Part shown: in pieces, positions 44,701 through 55,533 of the stretch
Layout: each line of letters begins with the position of its first letter
Position numbering within the stretch: position 1 is the stretch's first letter
Assembly: GCA_013420905.1 (NCBI GenBank)
Contig: JAAXNY010000010.1
Span: forward strand, 248,001 to 312,000
Direction: 5' to 3'
DNA from: Collybia mongolica
Taxonomy: Eukaryota > Basidiomycota > Agaricomycetes > Agaricales > Clitocybaceae
DNA: 64,000 nt
The notes under the pieces: generated by a model
What the model was told of the DNA's origin: nothing
Databases searched by the model: none
The model's input: only the letters and a program-made list of their open reading frames with translations
Program-made: the position numbers and the translations under genes

Positions 44701-45443
44701 GAGGTAGAATAGTTTGGCGCCTTGGTAGATTTCAGTCCAGAATCGTTTCTTGAGGGCCTTTTTAGTGTCGCGAAGGGTAGCGGCTTTCTTGATCAAGTCG
44801 AGGTGGGTAAGGATACCGATTACTTTTGGAAATCCGTGCGACTGGAGGATGTTGAGAAATTCGAATGTTTCCTGAAGAAAGGTCAGATCATAATGAATGA
44901 AAGGAAGGGACGGACACACCATTTCGAAACCAAATGACCCGTCAATCATGAGCAAGACAAGGTCAGCAATCTTGCCAATGTCGATCATGCTGTTCAAGTC
45001 GTTATTGCATTCTATGAATGTTAATCGTCGTTTCTTGCCGCTGACCACAGTTACAGGCCCCTTGACGTCGCTTAATGTCTGCTTTGTATACCGTCTGACG
45101 AGACTCTTGAGGAGGGTTGTTTTGCCCACACCTGGTGGTCCGACTACGGCCACGATCACTGGCGGCGGCTCATCATCGGGCGTTCGATTCACGAGGGGTA
45201 CATGTAGACGAGTTTGGTCGCGCTCAACGTTCCGTCTGCCCTGTCGGTCTGCCCGACGGCCAGATTTCGGTGCGAAAGCCTGAAAAATAGCGTAAATTAG
45301 AAGATCAGGCGTATGAGAGTTATTTCACTACTCACCTTCTCATTGAACCCATGTTGTTTTTCCTTCCCTTTTCCTTTCTCCTTTTTATCTGCCTTTCCCC
45401 CCGATGTGGCTGGACGATGAGCTTTATGTGGCCGGTCGTCCAT
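41783..45443 (-). CDS. BMS1: BMS1, GTPase of 40S ribosomal subunit assembly
   Basis: Four exons (45443-45336, 45279-44920, 44871-44247, 44193-41783) give 1167 aa, the normal size. Bms1 is the essential nucleolar GTPase of the small-subunit processome that loads Rcl1 for early 18S cleavages. The basic N-terminus ([20 protein letters not shown]) precedes a P-loop GPPGVGKTT, the switch region [16 protein letters not shown] and HLD of the G4-like site ([14 protein letters not shown]). A long acidic Asp/Glu region lies in the middle. The C-terminal half carries the conserved [33 protein letters not shown] and [19 protein letters not shown] blocks, then a Lys/Arg tail. The second intron (44919-44872) is 48 nt, in phase and stop-free; removing it gives [13 protein letters not shown], the family sequence. 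Confidence 0.95.
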
Positions 45444-45633
45444 ATTCACCAAAATTATGATGGAAGAAAAATTAAGGGAATGCAGACCCTAGATTGGGGT
45501 TAAGACACGTCCACGTGACTTCGGTTAAGCTTGTTGAATTCAACCAGCGGGCGGCCCCGTCCTGCCACCACCGCACCACCAGCCTGTGGACTTCCCCTCT
45601 TTTTCTCTATCTGCGATACCAGAGGAAAAGACT
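45444..45633. promoter_or_regulatory. 190-bp divergent promoter between BMS1 and the Ppc89-like gene
   Basis: The two start codons lie back to back. A palindromic E-box CACGTG sits at about 45512-45517 next to a second GACACGTC word. No other recognised element. Shared regulation is inferred from spacing only. Confidence 0.5.
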
Positions 45634-48600
45634 ATGAAAAGGCATACCAAAGGGTCTGTTCTTGACATCAGCATTCGTGGCGACGAGCTCGAGCACCACC
45701 GAATTCAACTGGAGAATAATCTACAGCACACCGATCTATCATTACGCTTGTCGTCGGCCAGCGACAACGAGGGGCTCGAGGAAGAGGACAGTGTCGAGTA
45801 CGCAAGGCATAACTCGGGGCCTCCTACTTTTCCAGACTTTGCGTCGTTTGAACACCGGTCAAGGGACCACTTCGATGGTGACACCCACAGCCAGATACAC
45901 CCATGGTCATATCATACAGTGGACGACGAAGACGGCATCAACCCGTACGCTGGGGAGACTATGTCGACGGCCGCACATCATGCCAGCGCACTAACCTTAA
46001 ACGCTGGCCTGGGCGGGGGACGAGGTGCACGGCGTGATATTAGTCTGAGTGGGGCCGAATACGACCCAGATAGGCCCTTACACGACATGATAGCTGGTGT
46101 CGACAGTAAACTCAGCGTGTTCGATGTCGAACCATCGAGGTCCAAATATCCCGTGAGCGCTTGATCGTTTCACTACATTCTTAACCAATTCAATGAATTT
46201 GTATAAGGGCATTGGCAGCGTCACGGTCGACCCTCTAGTCGTTGACAGCACAGCGGAACTGGACCGCGTGCTGCGATCCGGATACGCACCAGCTCCACTG
46301 GCGAACCTGCACTCACCTCTACATTCCTCCAGTTCATCCTCTACATCCGACTCAGACCACAACCCAACATCACGGCCCAAACTCTCAGACGCTCTGCGAC
46401 GCGTCTCATTCTCGCCAAAACGACCCCGTAGCGCGCAGTCGAATCGATCAGACTCGCGGTATCACCCCCCGCCATCCCCGCTCGCGCACACAAGTCCTCT
46501 CCCAAACACATCATACAATGCCCCCACGCCGAGGCAGTCCAAACGGCCGAACATCTTCCCTACCTACCCAGCTTCTCCCGTCATCCAACAGCCCCAGGTT
46601 CGGCTGCAGCCCCCAACCCCCACAAGCACAGGTTCGAAATTCGGTCGTATGGCACGCGGAATTGCCAGAGAGATCGAAGAGCAGCAGCAGGAACATGCGG
46701 AGCAGTCTCGCCCTGCTTCAGCTCCTGTCGGTGATAGAAATCCATTTGACACTACGTCCGCATCTTTGAGACACCCAACACCGAGAAGGGCATCCGCAAT
46801 GAAGCAACAAACGCCTCGAGGAAAGGTGCAGTTGCCGGACGTTACGGGTTTAACGAGTGCGGTGGAATCGCCTGCCAAGTTGGGAACCGAATACTATCCG
46901 TATCGCGCCGGTGATGGACTGAGGGAAAGCGAAGGTTAGGAATGTTTTTTTGGTAACTTTTACCGCATCACTCACGTCCGTTGCAGCGCGACTTCTGAAG
47001 ACTCTGAGCGGTGTCCAGGCCCAATTGCACCACTTGGAGCAGGAGAATAGTATCTCGCGACGGAGGGTGCGAGAGCTGGAGTTAGAGTTGGAAGTGTGTA
47101 AACGGGATGTTGCGCGAGAAAGAACACGGGTGATGGAGCGAGAGGAGGTAATCGTGCAGCAGCAGCGGGACGTGAGCACTTTAGCGCTGTCAAGAAAGAA
47201 TAAGGGCAAGGCTCGCGCAAAAGATATCACTGTGGACGTGGATACTGCCCACGAAAAGTACCGGGAAGCTGTTGAGGAGAAGAAAGGTTAGTGTTTGACA
47301 CTTCTATCTCATCGGTCATTACAATTCAATTTATTTGATGTTTACAGCATTGGAAGCGCTGATCAGCACTTTGCGGACACATCTTACGCGCCTTACGTCT
47401 GAACTGTCGTCACACCAGGAGCTGTTGACCGAGTTGCGAACGTTGCGCGACTCGGACGTCCGCGCGCTGAAGCAGAAAAGTGCTGAGGTGGATCGACTCA
47501 AAGAAGAAGTGGAGCGACTTGCGGGTGAAGTGGAGGTACTGAGAGGTGTAGTTGAAGAGGGCCTCAAGGAGAGACGATCCGTAAGGGATGTTTCTATTGT
47601 ACACTCGACCGCAGACTTGGCCATGTCAGAGGATATGGATTCAGAAGAGGAGGAAGATGAACTTGAGGCAGAGGCCCAACACGAGCAGAGCAGGCATCAA
47701 GTCGATCACGAGGCTGACGAGCTCCAAAACACGGACAACGAAGAAGAGGATGAAGAACCCGAGCCCTTCGACCCCATGTCGATAATGGGGTCATCACGAG
47801 GCAATGTGGGCTTTGCAGATAGAACAATGAGAACCGATCATGCCACCCTTGGTTCGAGTAAACTTGGGACGTCAACCACAACCGGGCAGTTCATCGACTC
47901 GGCAGAGTTCGAGCGCATCTCAGCGGAAGTCGAGGAACGTCGGTCAGAACGCTCTGGGTTGTCCCATTCCCAAGGCCGACTACAGCCCCGACTGCATTCC
48001 CGCTCGCCTTCTCCAGTCGAACGAAGAAGCCGGCGCGCGACCGTAGAGGACGCCTCAGATCTGGAGGACCGCCCGGCCTCTCCGGCTCCGTCTACCTTGT
48101 CATCGCGGCGTGCCCATCAGCGGGCAGCAGCAGCTGCGTCGGCGCCTGTTCCTGATCCTCAGCCGTCATCGTCTGCAGCACCCACTCCGTCTCAGGCGCC
48201 GAAACGCCATACCCGCCGCACGAAACCTCAGGAACCAGAGGAGACTCCGTTCCCTCAGATTCGGGGGACACGTCTCGAGCGGTTGTTCTTCTCTGCCCCG
48301 GAGCACAATGCGAAGACATGTACGGTGTGTCATCGCCGTAGGCGTGAGCCTGATGCTTCGTGGATTCCGCGACGGTTCGGGGGGAGAGAGCGAGAGGAGG
48401 ATGGACACGAACATGAACATGATGAGGATGATGAAGAGGAAGAAGAGGAGGATGAAGGTTTCGTTGAGGGATCGGAGGGAGCCGAGCATGAACAGGCATT
48501 GCGGGATCACAAAGGAAAGCAACGCGAGCATATTACCTTCTCAGCAGAGCCGGGTCCTTGGAGACAGCAGGCCAGAAAGGAAGGACTGCCCCCGCAAACT

Positions 48601-49035
48601 GTGGTCGCCCGTGTCATCCGGGAACTTGAGGACGATTTCACGCATTATAAAAGGTTGGTCCACTCCTCTGGTCGTTGTTTTTGTTTACTTACGATTTTCT
48701 AGTATTTATGTCGAGCTGGCGGATCAGTATAAGGAAATGGATGCTATGTCTGATGTTCGCAAGAGAAACACCCTCGCCCAACATCTGCGTGAAGTTGTTG
48801 ATATTCTGGAGCAAAAGGTTCGTGGATTAGGCTGGGGCCAGGTAGAAAATATGAGGCATACTTATTCTCCCCTTTTCAGGGCGACCAAATCGCATCCTTG
48901 TATGACCTGCTCAGCTTCAAAGACAAACCCATGTCGGAATCTATCGTACCAAGCAAGACGCGCCCGCTCCCTGCAGCCACGTCTTCCTGGGGAAGAAGTG
49001 GGGGGCTGAGAAGGCACGCAACTGCATTGACGTAA
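45634..49035 (+). CDS. Cep57/Ppc89-type spindle-pole-body protein
   Basis: Six exons (45634-46152, 46208-46934, 46987-47286, 47348-48653, 48703-48817, 48880-49035) give 1040 aa. A disordered Ser/Pro-rich N-terminal third contains the conserved-looking DRPLHDMIAGVDSKLSVFD. A coiled coil follows (about residues 420-590: QLHHLEQENSISRRRVRELE, then VDRLKEEVERLAGEVEVLRG), then an acidic linker, and a C-terminal Cep57 microtubule-binding-type domain (RELEDDFTHYKSIYVELADQ and AQHLREVVDILEQKGDQIAS). In fission yeast this architecture is Ppc89, which anchors the spindle pole body core. The start ATG at 45634 is the first in frame. The assignment rests on the C-terminal block. Confidence 0.75.
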
Positions 49036-49810
49036 CGAGGGAGAGTTATTGTGTATCAACTGGACATTCGCGGCAGAATAACGAAATTAGGGCCCACTAG
49101 ATGTTCCTCGATGATCTATGTACGCCACCCAGGGCCTTTCTTTTATTCTTCAATTTTCTTGTCTTCGCGCCACTTTTTTTTTCTTCTTTTTGGCTTGTCT
49201 CGTCTCTGCACTTGTATATACTTATCATCGTACTATATTTCAGTTTCTGGTATCATCTCGTCGAATTCATAAATCAACAAGCACGTTTCTACCTTTCACG
49301 CAAAGAACACCGAATTTCAATATAAAGTAGTGATAGACTCATGGGTAGGCTAGCTCGAGAGGTTGTAACTCGATTGTTGATGTATAACTGATTGCTGGGA
49401 AGACATGAAGAACAACTTGTACTTGTAAAACAAGTTGTAGGAACTCGGCCCGTAAATGCCGGTACCGTGGAACTCATGATAATCGAGGCAGCTGAGGCTT
49501 CGACATATACCTCCATTTACATCATTGGTTCACACTGACTAGAAAAAGACTATCTCGGGTCGAAGTGAGTTCAAACCGAAGACTTCGAATGAGAAAAATC
49601 ACAATTGTACTGTTTCCTAGTCTAACCAAGGTTTAAAAAGAGGAAGAGCAGACGGATTATGGCCATCTGCCATGAAGAGGTCAGTGAGTCACATCCGGGT
49701 ATGCAACTTTTTTCCCTCGAATCTCTCTAAAATTAAGATGGCATGATGAGTTTAGTTTCCGACCGCTAACTCCGGAATGAGGCAATCATGAGGGCTCGTC
49801 TCTGTCCACC
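49036..49810. other. intergenic, no gene seen
   Basis: 3' flank of the Ppc89-like gene (T-rich, 49160-49190) and promoter of the MFS gene. No coding signal. Confidence 0.45.
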
Positions 49811-51705
49811 ATGACCCCCAGCTCGCCAAGTGGAACCATTGTTGAGCCACTCGAGAATCCCTCGCGCGAGAAAACGGATAGTCAAGAGTTCACAAAAGAC
49901 CTAGGATTCATACCTATTCCACGAAGACTTCGTTATGATGCGGATAAGCCATTTCACTTTGGCATGTTGTTGAATATCTCGTTTGGGATCGCGAGCACGT
50001 TTAGTGAGTTGATCTTGTCATCGGAATCTTTGGGCCGAAAGGTGACGATACAAAACTAGTTGTTGCTAATCTATACTATTGCCAACCCTTGTTGAGTACG
50101 TTCGATAAAAAATTTACTCAGTGTGCACGTCTTACCCACTCCCATAGTTCAATTCTCGGAGTCATTCCATGTATCGTATAGCGAAGTTTCGAGGCAAGCG
50201 TGCGGATATGATCGATGTTTTCTCCTTCTGATAGCCTCTCCCTCAAGGATACCGACATTGGTTCAAGCGGGGTGAGTGCCATGATCTATCACCACTAAAT
50301 CATATCTCAATTAAAACTAGCTATGCAGCTGGCCTACTCCTCTTGTCGCCTCTAGGCGACCTTGTTCGTAGACGACAACTGATCTTGTGTCTCGTAACGC
50401 TATCCACCTCGCTGACCATTGGATTAGCCGTGACAAATAACCTCATAGTCTTCGAAGCACTTTCTTTCTTGGTCGGTGTCGTTTCTGTCACGCCGCAAAT
50501 ACTTCTTCCTCTCGCCGCTGACCTTGCCCCTCCCGAGCGCCGAGCAACCGTTCTTTCAATCGTCCTTTCTGGCTTACTCTTCGGCGTTCTGATGGCGCGC
50601 GTCCTGGCCGGCGTCATCGCAGAATTTACATCATGGCGCGTAGTTTACTATCTCGCCATTGGCGTCCAAGCGTTCGTCCTTGGTGGGAGCTATCTGGTCA
50701 TTCCTGATTATCCATCCAAGAACAAGGAGTTGACATATTGGGACATTCTCTGGACCATGGCAAAGTACGCTGTGACAGAACCACTCTTGATACAGGCTTC
50801 CCTGGTCAACATTGCATCGAGCGCCTGTTTCGCAAATTTTTGGGTGACTTTGACATTCCTTCTCGGTGGCCCGCCGTACAACTACTCGACGTCAGTATAT
50901 ATCTCTATCCGTCCACTCCTCCCTTTGCTGACGGCAAGCTTTTTGGGTATGCAGCTTGGTCATTGGGCTGTTTGGGTTGATCGGCATGTTTGGTGTGGCC
51001 ATGGGGCCTTTAGTCGGGCGTACCATCGACATGCTTGTACCGTGGTACGCGTCGCTCGTCAGTGTGATGCTACTTATGGTATTCCAGGGCGTCCAAACGG
51101 CCGCTGGGGGTATTCACATCGCTGCCGTTATCATCGCTACTCTTGGCTTGGATGTCTTTCGGCAGATGGTTCAGATCTCCTTGTCGACTGCAATTTTCTC
51201 GTGAGCCAAATAATTCAAATATTTGTCAAAACAATCCCATTGACAGGCCTTCTAAAATCGTTTAGGATATCTCCAGAGGCACGCGCGCGTCTTAATGCCA
51301 TCATGCTGTTATCGGTGCGTGGGAATGAGCTTAACTATACAGTCTGGTGCTTATGCGGGACGACAGCTCTTTTTGGGACAGGTCATGGGGACGGCCGCCG
51401 GCACCGCAGTCTTCGTAAAACACGGTTGGCGGGCTGCTGCTGCACTCAATATGGGCTGGTATGGATGGCAAGCGGTTGTTCTCTTAGTGCGAGGGCCACA
51501 TTGCGCGAGATATACATGGTTTGGGTATGAAGGTGGCATCGAGGCACGAAAAGACGTTGTTGAGGAAAAGAAGCTTATAGAAGAACGAATTACTGGCGAA
51601 CAAGGCTTTTCAGCTGATAGAGAAATGGGTCTTGGAGCCAATCCAGACCAAAAGGACGACGCGAGGAGCCCGTCCAATGAAAAATCAGACCTCCAGGGAA
51701 AGTAG
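49811..51705 (+). CDS. major facilitator superfamily transporter
   Basis: Eight exons (49811-50003, 50060-50095, 50148-50193, 50248-50271, 50321-50890, 50955-51200, 51266-51314, 51343-51705) give 508 aa with about twelve hydrophobic segments. Helix 1 runs MLLNISFGIASTFIVANLYYCQ across the first junction; the loop 2-3 signature is GDLVRRRQL; APPERRATVL follows helix 4. A C-terminal acidic tail is cytoplasmic. The start has a good CCACCATGA context. The substrate is unknown; the pattern resembles fungal relatives of bacterial multidrug exporters. The intron 50194-50247 has a GC donor (AG|GCAAGC...CAAG), the only junction that restores SEVSRIPTLVQAGYAAG. Confidence 0.85.
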
Positions 51706-51780
51706 ATCTATTAGAATGTTCTACACGACTACTATAGCGCTATAGAGAGCATAAATTGACCCCTTGAAAATCCAATCGTA

Positions 51781-52674
51781 TTATTTACCACGATTCCAAG
51801 GTAAGACCAAGAAGGATAGGTCAGACATATGCCCGCCATAGCCCTTCTCGACGAGTCTCCCTTTTGGCCGCCGAATTTTTCTAATTTTCGCAAAGGCACT
51901 CGAAAAACCTGACTTTATAGATCGAGAGACCTTTTTATTCGAGCTGGTCTGGACCTGGACGGTATGCACCGACTGATAGCTGGGGGAGAGATCCCCTCCT
52001 TCGGGGGCACCCTTGGATATGGTTGATGAAGTCTCGTCACAACCAATCACAACCCATTCGGTCTCTACCTGTGAGGACCCAATGACGATGTGAAAGCTCC
52101 CTTCGCTTTTGGGGGTTGAAGGTTGGTCATGACCCAGATCACCATCCCCATGTGCGTCTTGTGGGTACTGTATTGATTGCGACTTCATTGCTACTTTCAG
52201 ATCAGGCAAAACCGCGACTAAATGATCGTGAGTACTTACTTCGACACGCACAATGACAAGGACAGAAGTTGAAATTGAAGACAGTGCCGAAGTTATTGTG
52301 TGAGGCAACATCGCCTCCGTTTGAAGCTAGGGGAAGGTAAGTTGCTGTGCTGAGGCCCTCCTACGTGGAGGATGACCAACATATTTGAGACTCAAGAATC
52401 TCCTGGGTCGATGTACATTCCTTCCCCGGGTGTTTGATACGGGGTAAGGAATTCGGCACGCAATCTTCCTGTTGGGGTTGAGGTAAGGCCTCAAGGTCGG
52501 GATTGGTGTGCTCTGTCTCGTCGATTCCACACATGAGGATAGTGGAACGGAGAGAAGGAGAAATTTGAGAGCAGAGAGTTTATGAACACACTGGTATGAT
52601 ACTGGATCTCCGGGACTCTCGCGCCACACGTAGCGCAACAATGGGGATGTTGTCCCGCGGTGGACTTGGATCAT
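51781..52674 (-). CDS. hypothetical protein, exon structure uncertain
   Basis: Two minus-strand frames are suggestive. The first (52311-51781, 176 aa) starts MLPHTITSALSS and ends with a basic helix (SNKKVSRSIKSGFSSAFAKI) plus RRPKGRLVEKGYGG. It contains a GTAAGT...AAAG stretch that looks like an intron but would create a stop if spliced, so I leave the frame unspliced. The second (52674-52327, 115 aa) starts MIQVHRGTTSPLLRY upstream on the same strand, may be its 5' exon, and has a GTGTTC...ACGAG intron-like segment. No family recognised. The gene is convergent with the MFS gene, 75 nt away. Confidence 0.4.
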
Positions 52675-53290
52675 CGATTTCGGTTTGTCGAGTTGGCATC
52701 CATCAGAAAAAAACGCTTCTTCTTCGGAACGTAGGAATTTAACGTCTGTATTCGGCCGCAGGTCAAGACAACCTTGAATTCCAAGTTATCGCCCTGGGGA
52801 AAATTTTGGCAACCAACTTCTAAAGCTTACTTCCCTTGATCTTGAGATTCGTGTGTATCATGATCGTAAAGAGTTGATATAGTTCGCAGGAAGAACAATG
52901 AATTTGACAGAACGATTTGATTGTGTGCGAATGTGCGGGATCCTTGTTTCGTTGCGAGGAGATCTCGACACATGGAATTTTCCATATCTTGAGAATTTTG
53001 CTTACTCATTTCTTTGCGCCCTTTTCTAATGGCTACAGTTGCGGACAACCAAACACAACAAATGTAGTATCTCGCCCAAGAATAAAAAGTTGGGTAGTGT
53101 TGCCCTTGGTGTTGCCGCCGAAGTGAACTAAAATCGATGTGAGTTCGGTTCAATTCGTAAATGATGCCACTTCGTTATGGTTTGTTTTGATGCTAGTGAA
53201 TGAGGTCGCCGAAGGAGTCATGGTGGTTTGGCAGTGAGTTTGTTTTGAGAATTTATCATGTGACATGTACTCAAAGGGATTGAATCGGAC
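52675..53290. other. intergenic, no gene seen
   Basis: Pre-insertion flank of LINE-B; only short frames. Confidence 0.45.
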
Positions 53291-53305
53291 AAGTAATTGG
53301 ACAGT
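53291..53305. repeat. target-site duplication, left copy (LINE-B)
   Basis: aagtaattggacagt recurs at 59856-59870; the first two A bases of the right copy merge with the poly(A), so the duplication is 13-15 bp. Confidence 0.93.
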
Positions 53306-53421
53306 CAAATCTCTTCTTGATCTCTTACCACCACCTGGTAGGAGGTTAGACACGTAGTAAAGTTGCAAACTGCCGTTACTCCCTGGTTGAGCCCACCCGC
53401 TCCCACCCTTTCTTGCGCTGT

Positions 53422-55533
53422 ATGCCTGCCTCTCGCTCTAAAGATAAACCCCTTAACCCTCCCGACCCCCCCGGGGGCTCTGGGACGGTCGACCCTGCCA
53501 CCGTCTTCCGACCTCCCCCGTCGAAATCTCCATCCCCCGCTATTAGCTTCTCTAGACAATCTCTGGAGCGGGCTCTACGCATTCAGAGGACGAAGCCCAG
53601 TAGGGCTAACTTCTCATCTGTCCACCCCTCTCCCGCCGGGAGCGACGAGGAGGGGGACCCTGAACTCGAGGCTGCCGATAACGCAGACTCTACTGTTAAG
53701 CGGACCGCCAAGGGCAAAGGCCGCGCTGCCGCACCCACGGACGATGCCGAGATGATTGATGTCTCAGGCATCCCCACGGATGCATTTGCTGAAGGGGATG
53801 ATGCTAACTTGCAATACTCCTTCCAATTCCGTCGCGATCCAAAGACTTGGACCTCTGACACCGAATCCGCTGCTTCCTCAGCGCGCGCGATCGCCTCCTT
53901 CCTTGAATTTGGTGCGCAAAATGGAAAGATGTGGAACACATCAGAATCTGACGGTCTCGTTGAGGCCTCAGGTCATCTGATCCGTAGCCTGGTCAAACAT
54001 GGGTTTGTCAGGAACTCTCTCCGTGGCTTGGACCCCCAGTCCTCGACATGGACGTTCATGGAAAGTGTCGCGACCTCCATTCGCACTGCCCTTGCGGAGG
54101 AACGCCAGGCCCACCACGCCAAGTTCCCTCCTCCTAAAGTCCCTCCCGGCCAGCTGCCTAACCCATCAAGGCACCGGTCTTTCGCTCATCGCGGCTCGGA
54201 CCCTGCCGGCGCTTGACGCCCCGGCACATTCCAGCAAACCAAACGACGTAACCCCGACAATAATCCTTTCAGGAATGGGATGTACGCGCCGCCGGCCCCG
54301 CTATATTCGCAAGTAGCAGGTGCCCCTCCGCTGGCCCCCGGCCCTTCCAACCAAAAGAAAGCCAGGACCACTCAGCATGAGGAGAGTTTAGTCAGGTTGG
54401 CCCAGGCCTTCCCGTACTCAAACCCGAATCAGGTCATGGGTGCGAGCGAGCTGCTCGCACCAAAAACAGCCGGTCCTAGCGCTCCTAACAAGTGCAAGTC
54501 CACCACCCACGGCCTGTCATGCAAAGCGATGACAGTGTTCGCTTCTCCTGCAGTCCCATGGGATCTCAAACCATGCTGCGCTCCCCTGACTGACGCCCTC
54601 ACAAAGGCTCAGTCCAAACTCCGGATCCTACACGAGGAGCGGTCACTTGGTAGCATTACTATCACAGCTGACAACATCCCGTCCAAGGCCGACATCAAGG
54701 TCATCCACCGCTGGTTCCAGTGGAACGCGGGACAGACCGAAGTCAAGGATGCCACGATCTACGTGGAGGCTGGCTCGTCCAGATCCTCTATGATGGTCGC
54801 TGACTTCCCCTTTTACGGCCTCGAACCCAAGCTGGGGGAGAATGGCAAACCAATCCCTATCTCTGGGCAAGACGCACTCAACGTCCTGCTTCAACGGTGT
54901 AATGCCAAACAGAGAAAGGCTCTCCGATTCTACCACTCTGTCCTGCCCAGAGTAGTGAAAGCTTCCGGTCACGCGTCTAACGCGTACCTCTTCTTTGAGA
55001 TATACGACTCGCGGGGCGGGTTGAATCTTAAAGCGCTCAAGGGAACCTCATTCCAGTGGGGGACCCATAGGCTCCGCTTCGCAGAGGCGACCCCCAGAGT
55101 TGGGGCGCCCCTGTGCAACCGCTGTTGGAGGTACGGGCACTGCTCTACGGCGGCGGCTTGTCCTTCCAAAAGCATCCACTGTCAGAAGTGTGGTGGCAAC
55201 CACGCCAAGAACTTCCATCGCGTACTGGCCTCGTGCTGCAAAGCACAGCCGAACGCGAAACCACCTATCGCGGCTACACCAGGTAACGAGCCGTGCCCCC
55301 ACCCAGACAGGTGCATCAACTGTCGAACCGCCGGTCACCCGTCGGATTCGAGGGACTGCCCCTTCTGGAAGAAGAGATACAACGCCGGGTGGATCCTGGC
55401 TAAGTATAAATCTGTCAAAGTAGGTGATGCCATCATCGTCCCCCTTAGTAAGCTCACTGGCGCTTCCCCACCTCTAGGACCCCGTCCCCGAGCTGGAGAG
55501 CGTCATCTCCACGCTCAGCAAACTAGTCATTAA
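53422..55533 (+). pseudogene. LINE-B ORF1 (RNA-binding, CCHC zinc-knuckle protein), one TGA
   Basis: The frame opens at ATG 53422 (MPASRSKDKPLNPPDPPGG), runs through a Ser/Pro-rich region, meets a single TGA at 54214-54216, and continues in the same frame to a TAA at 55531-55533 that overlaps the ORF2 ATG. The central region has AIASFLEFGAQNGKMW and a helix; the C-terminal half carries knuckles CNRCWRYGHC..., CQKCGGNH...H and CINCRTAGHPSDSRDC. If the TGA is real, only the C-terminal part could be made from an internal start; if it is read through, about 703 aa result. Confidence 0.82.

Noticed and set aside
41783..45443. Reading the BMS1 region as two separate genes
   Set aside because: A 53-nt intron (44194-44246) joins the two frames exactly, and the spliced protein has the full BMS1 layout and length.
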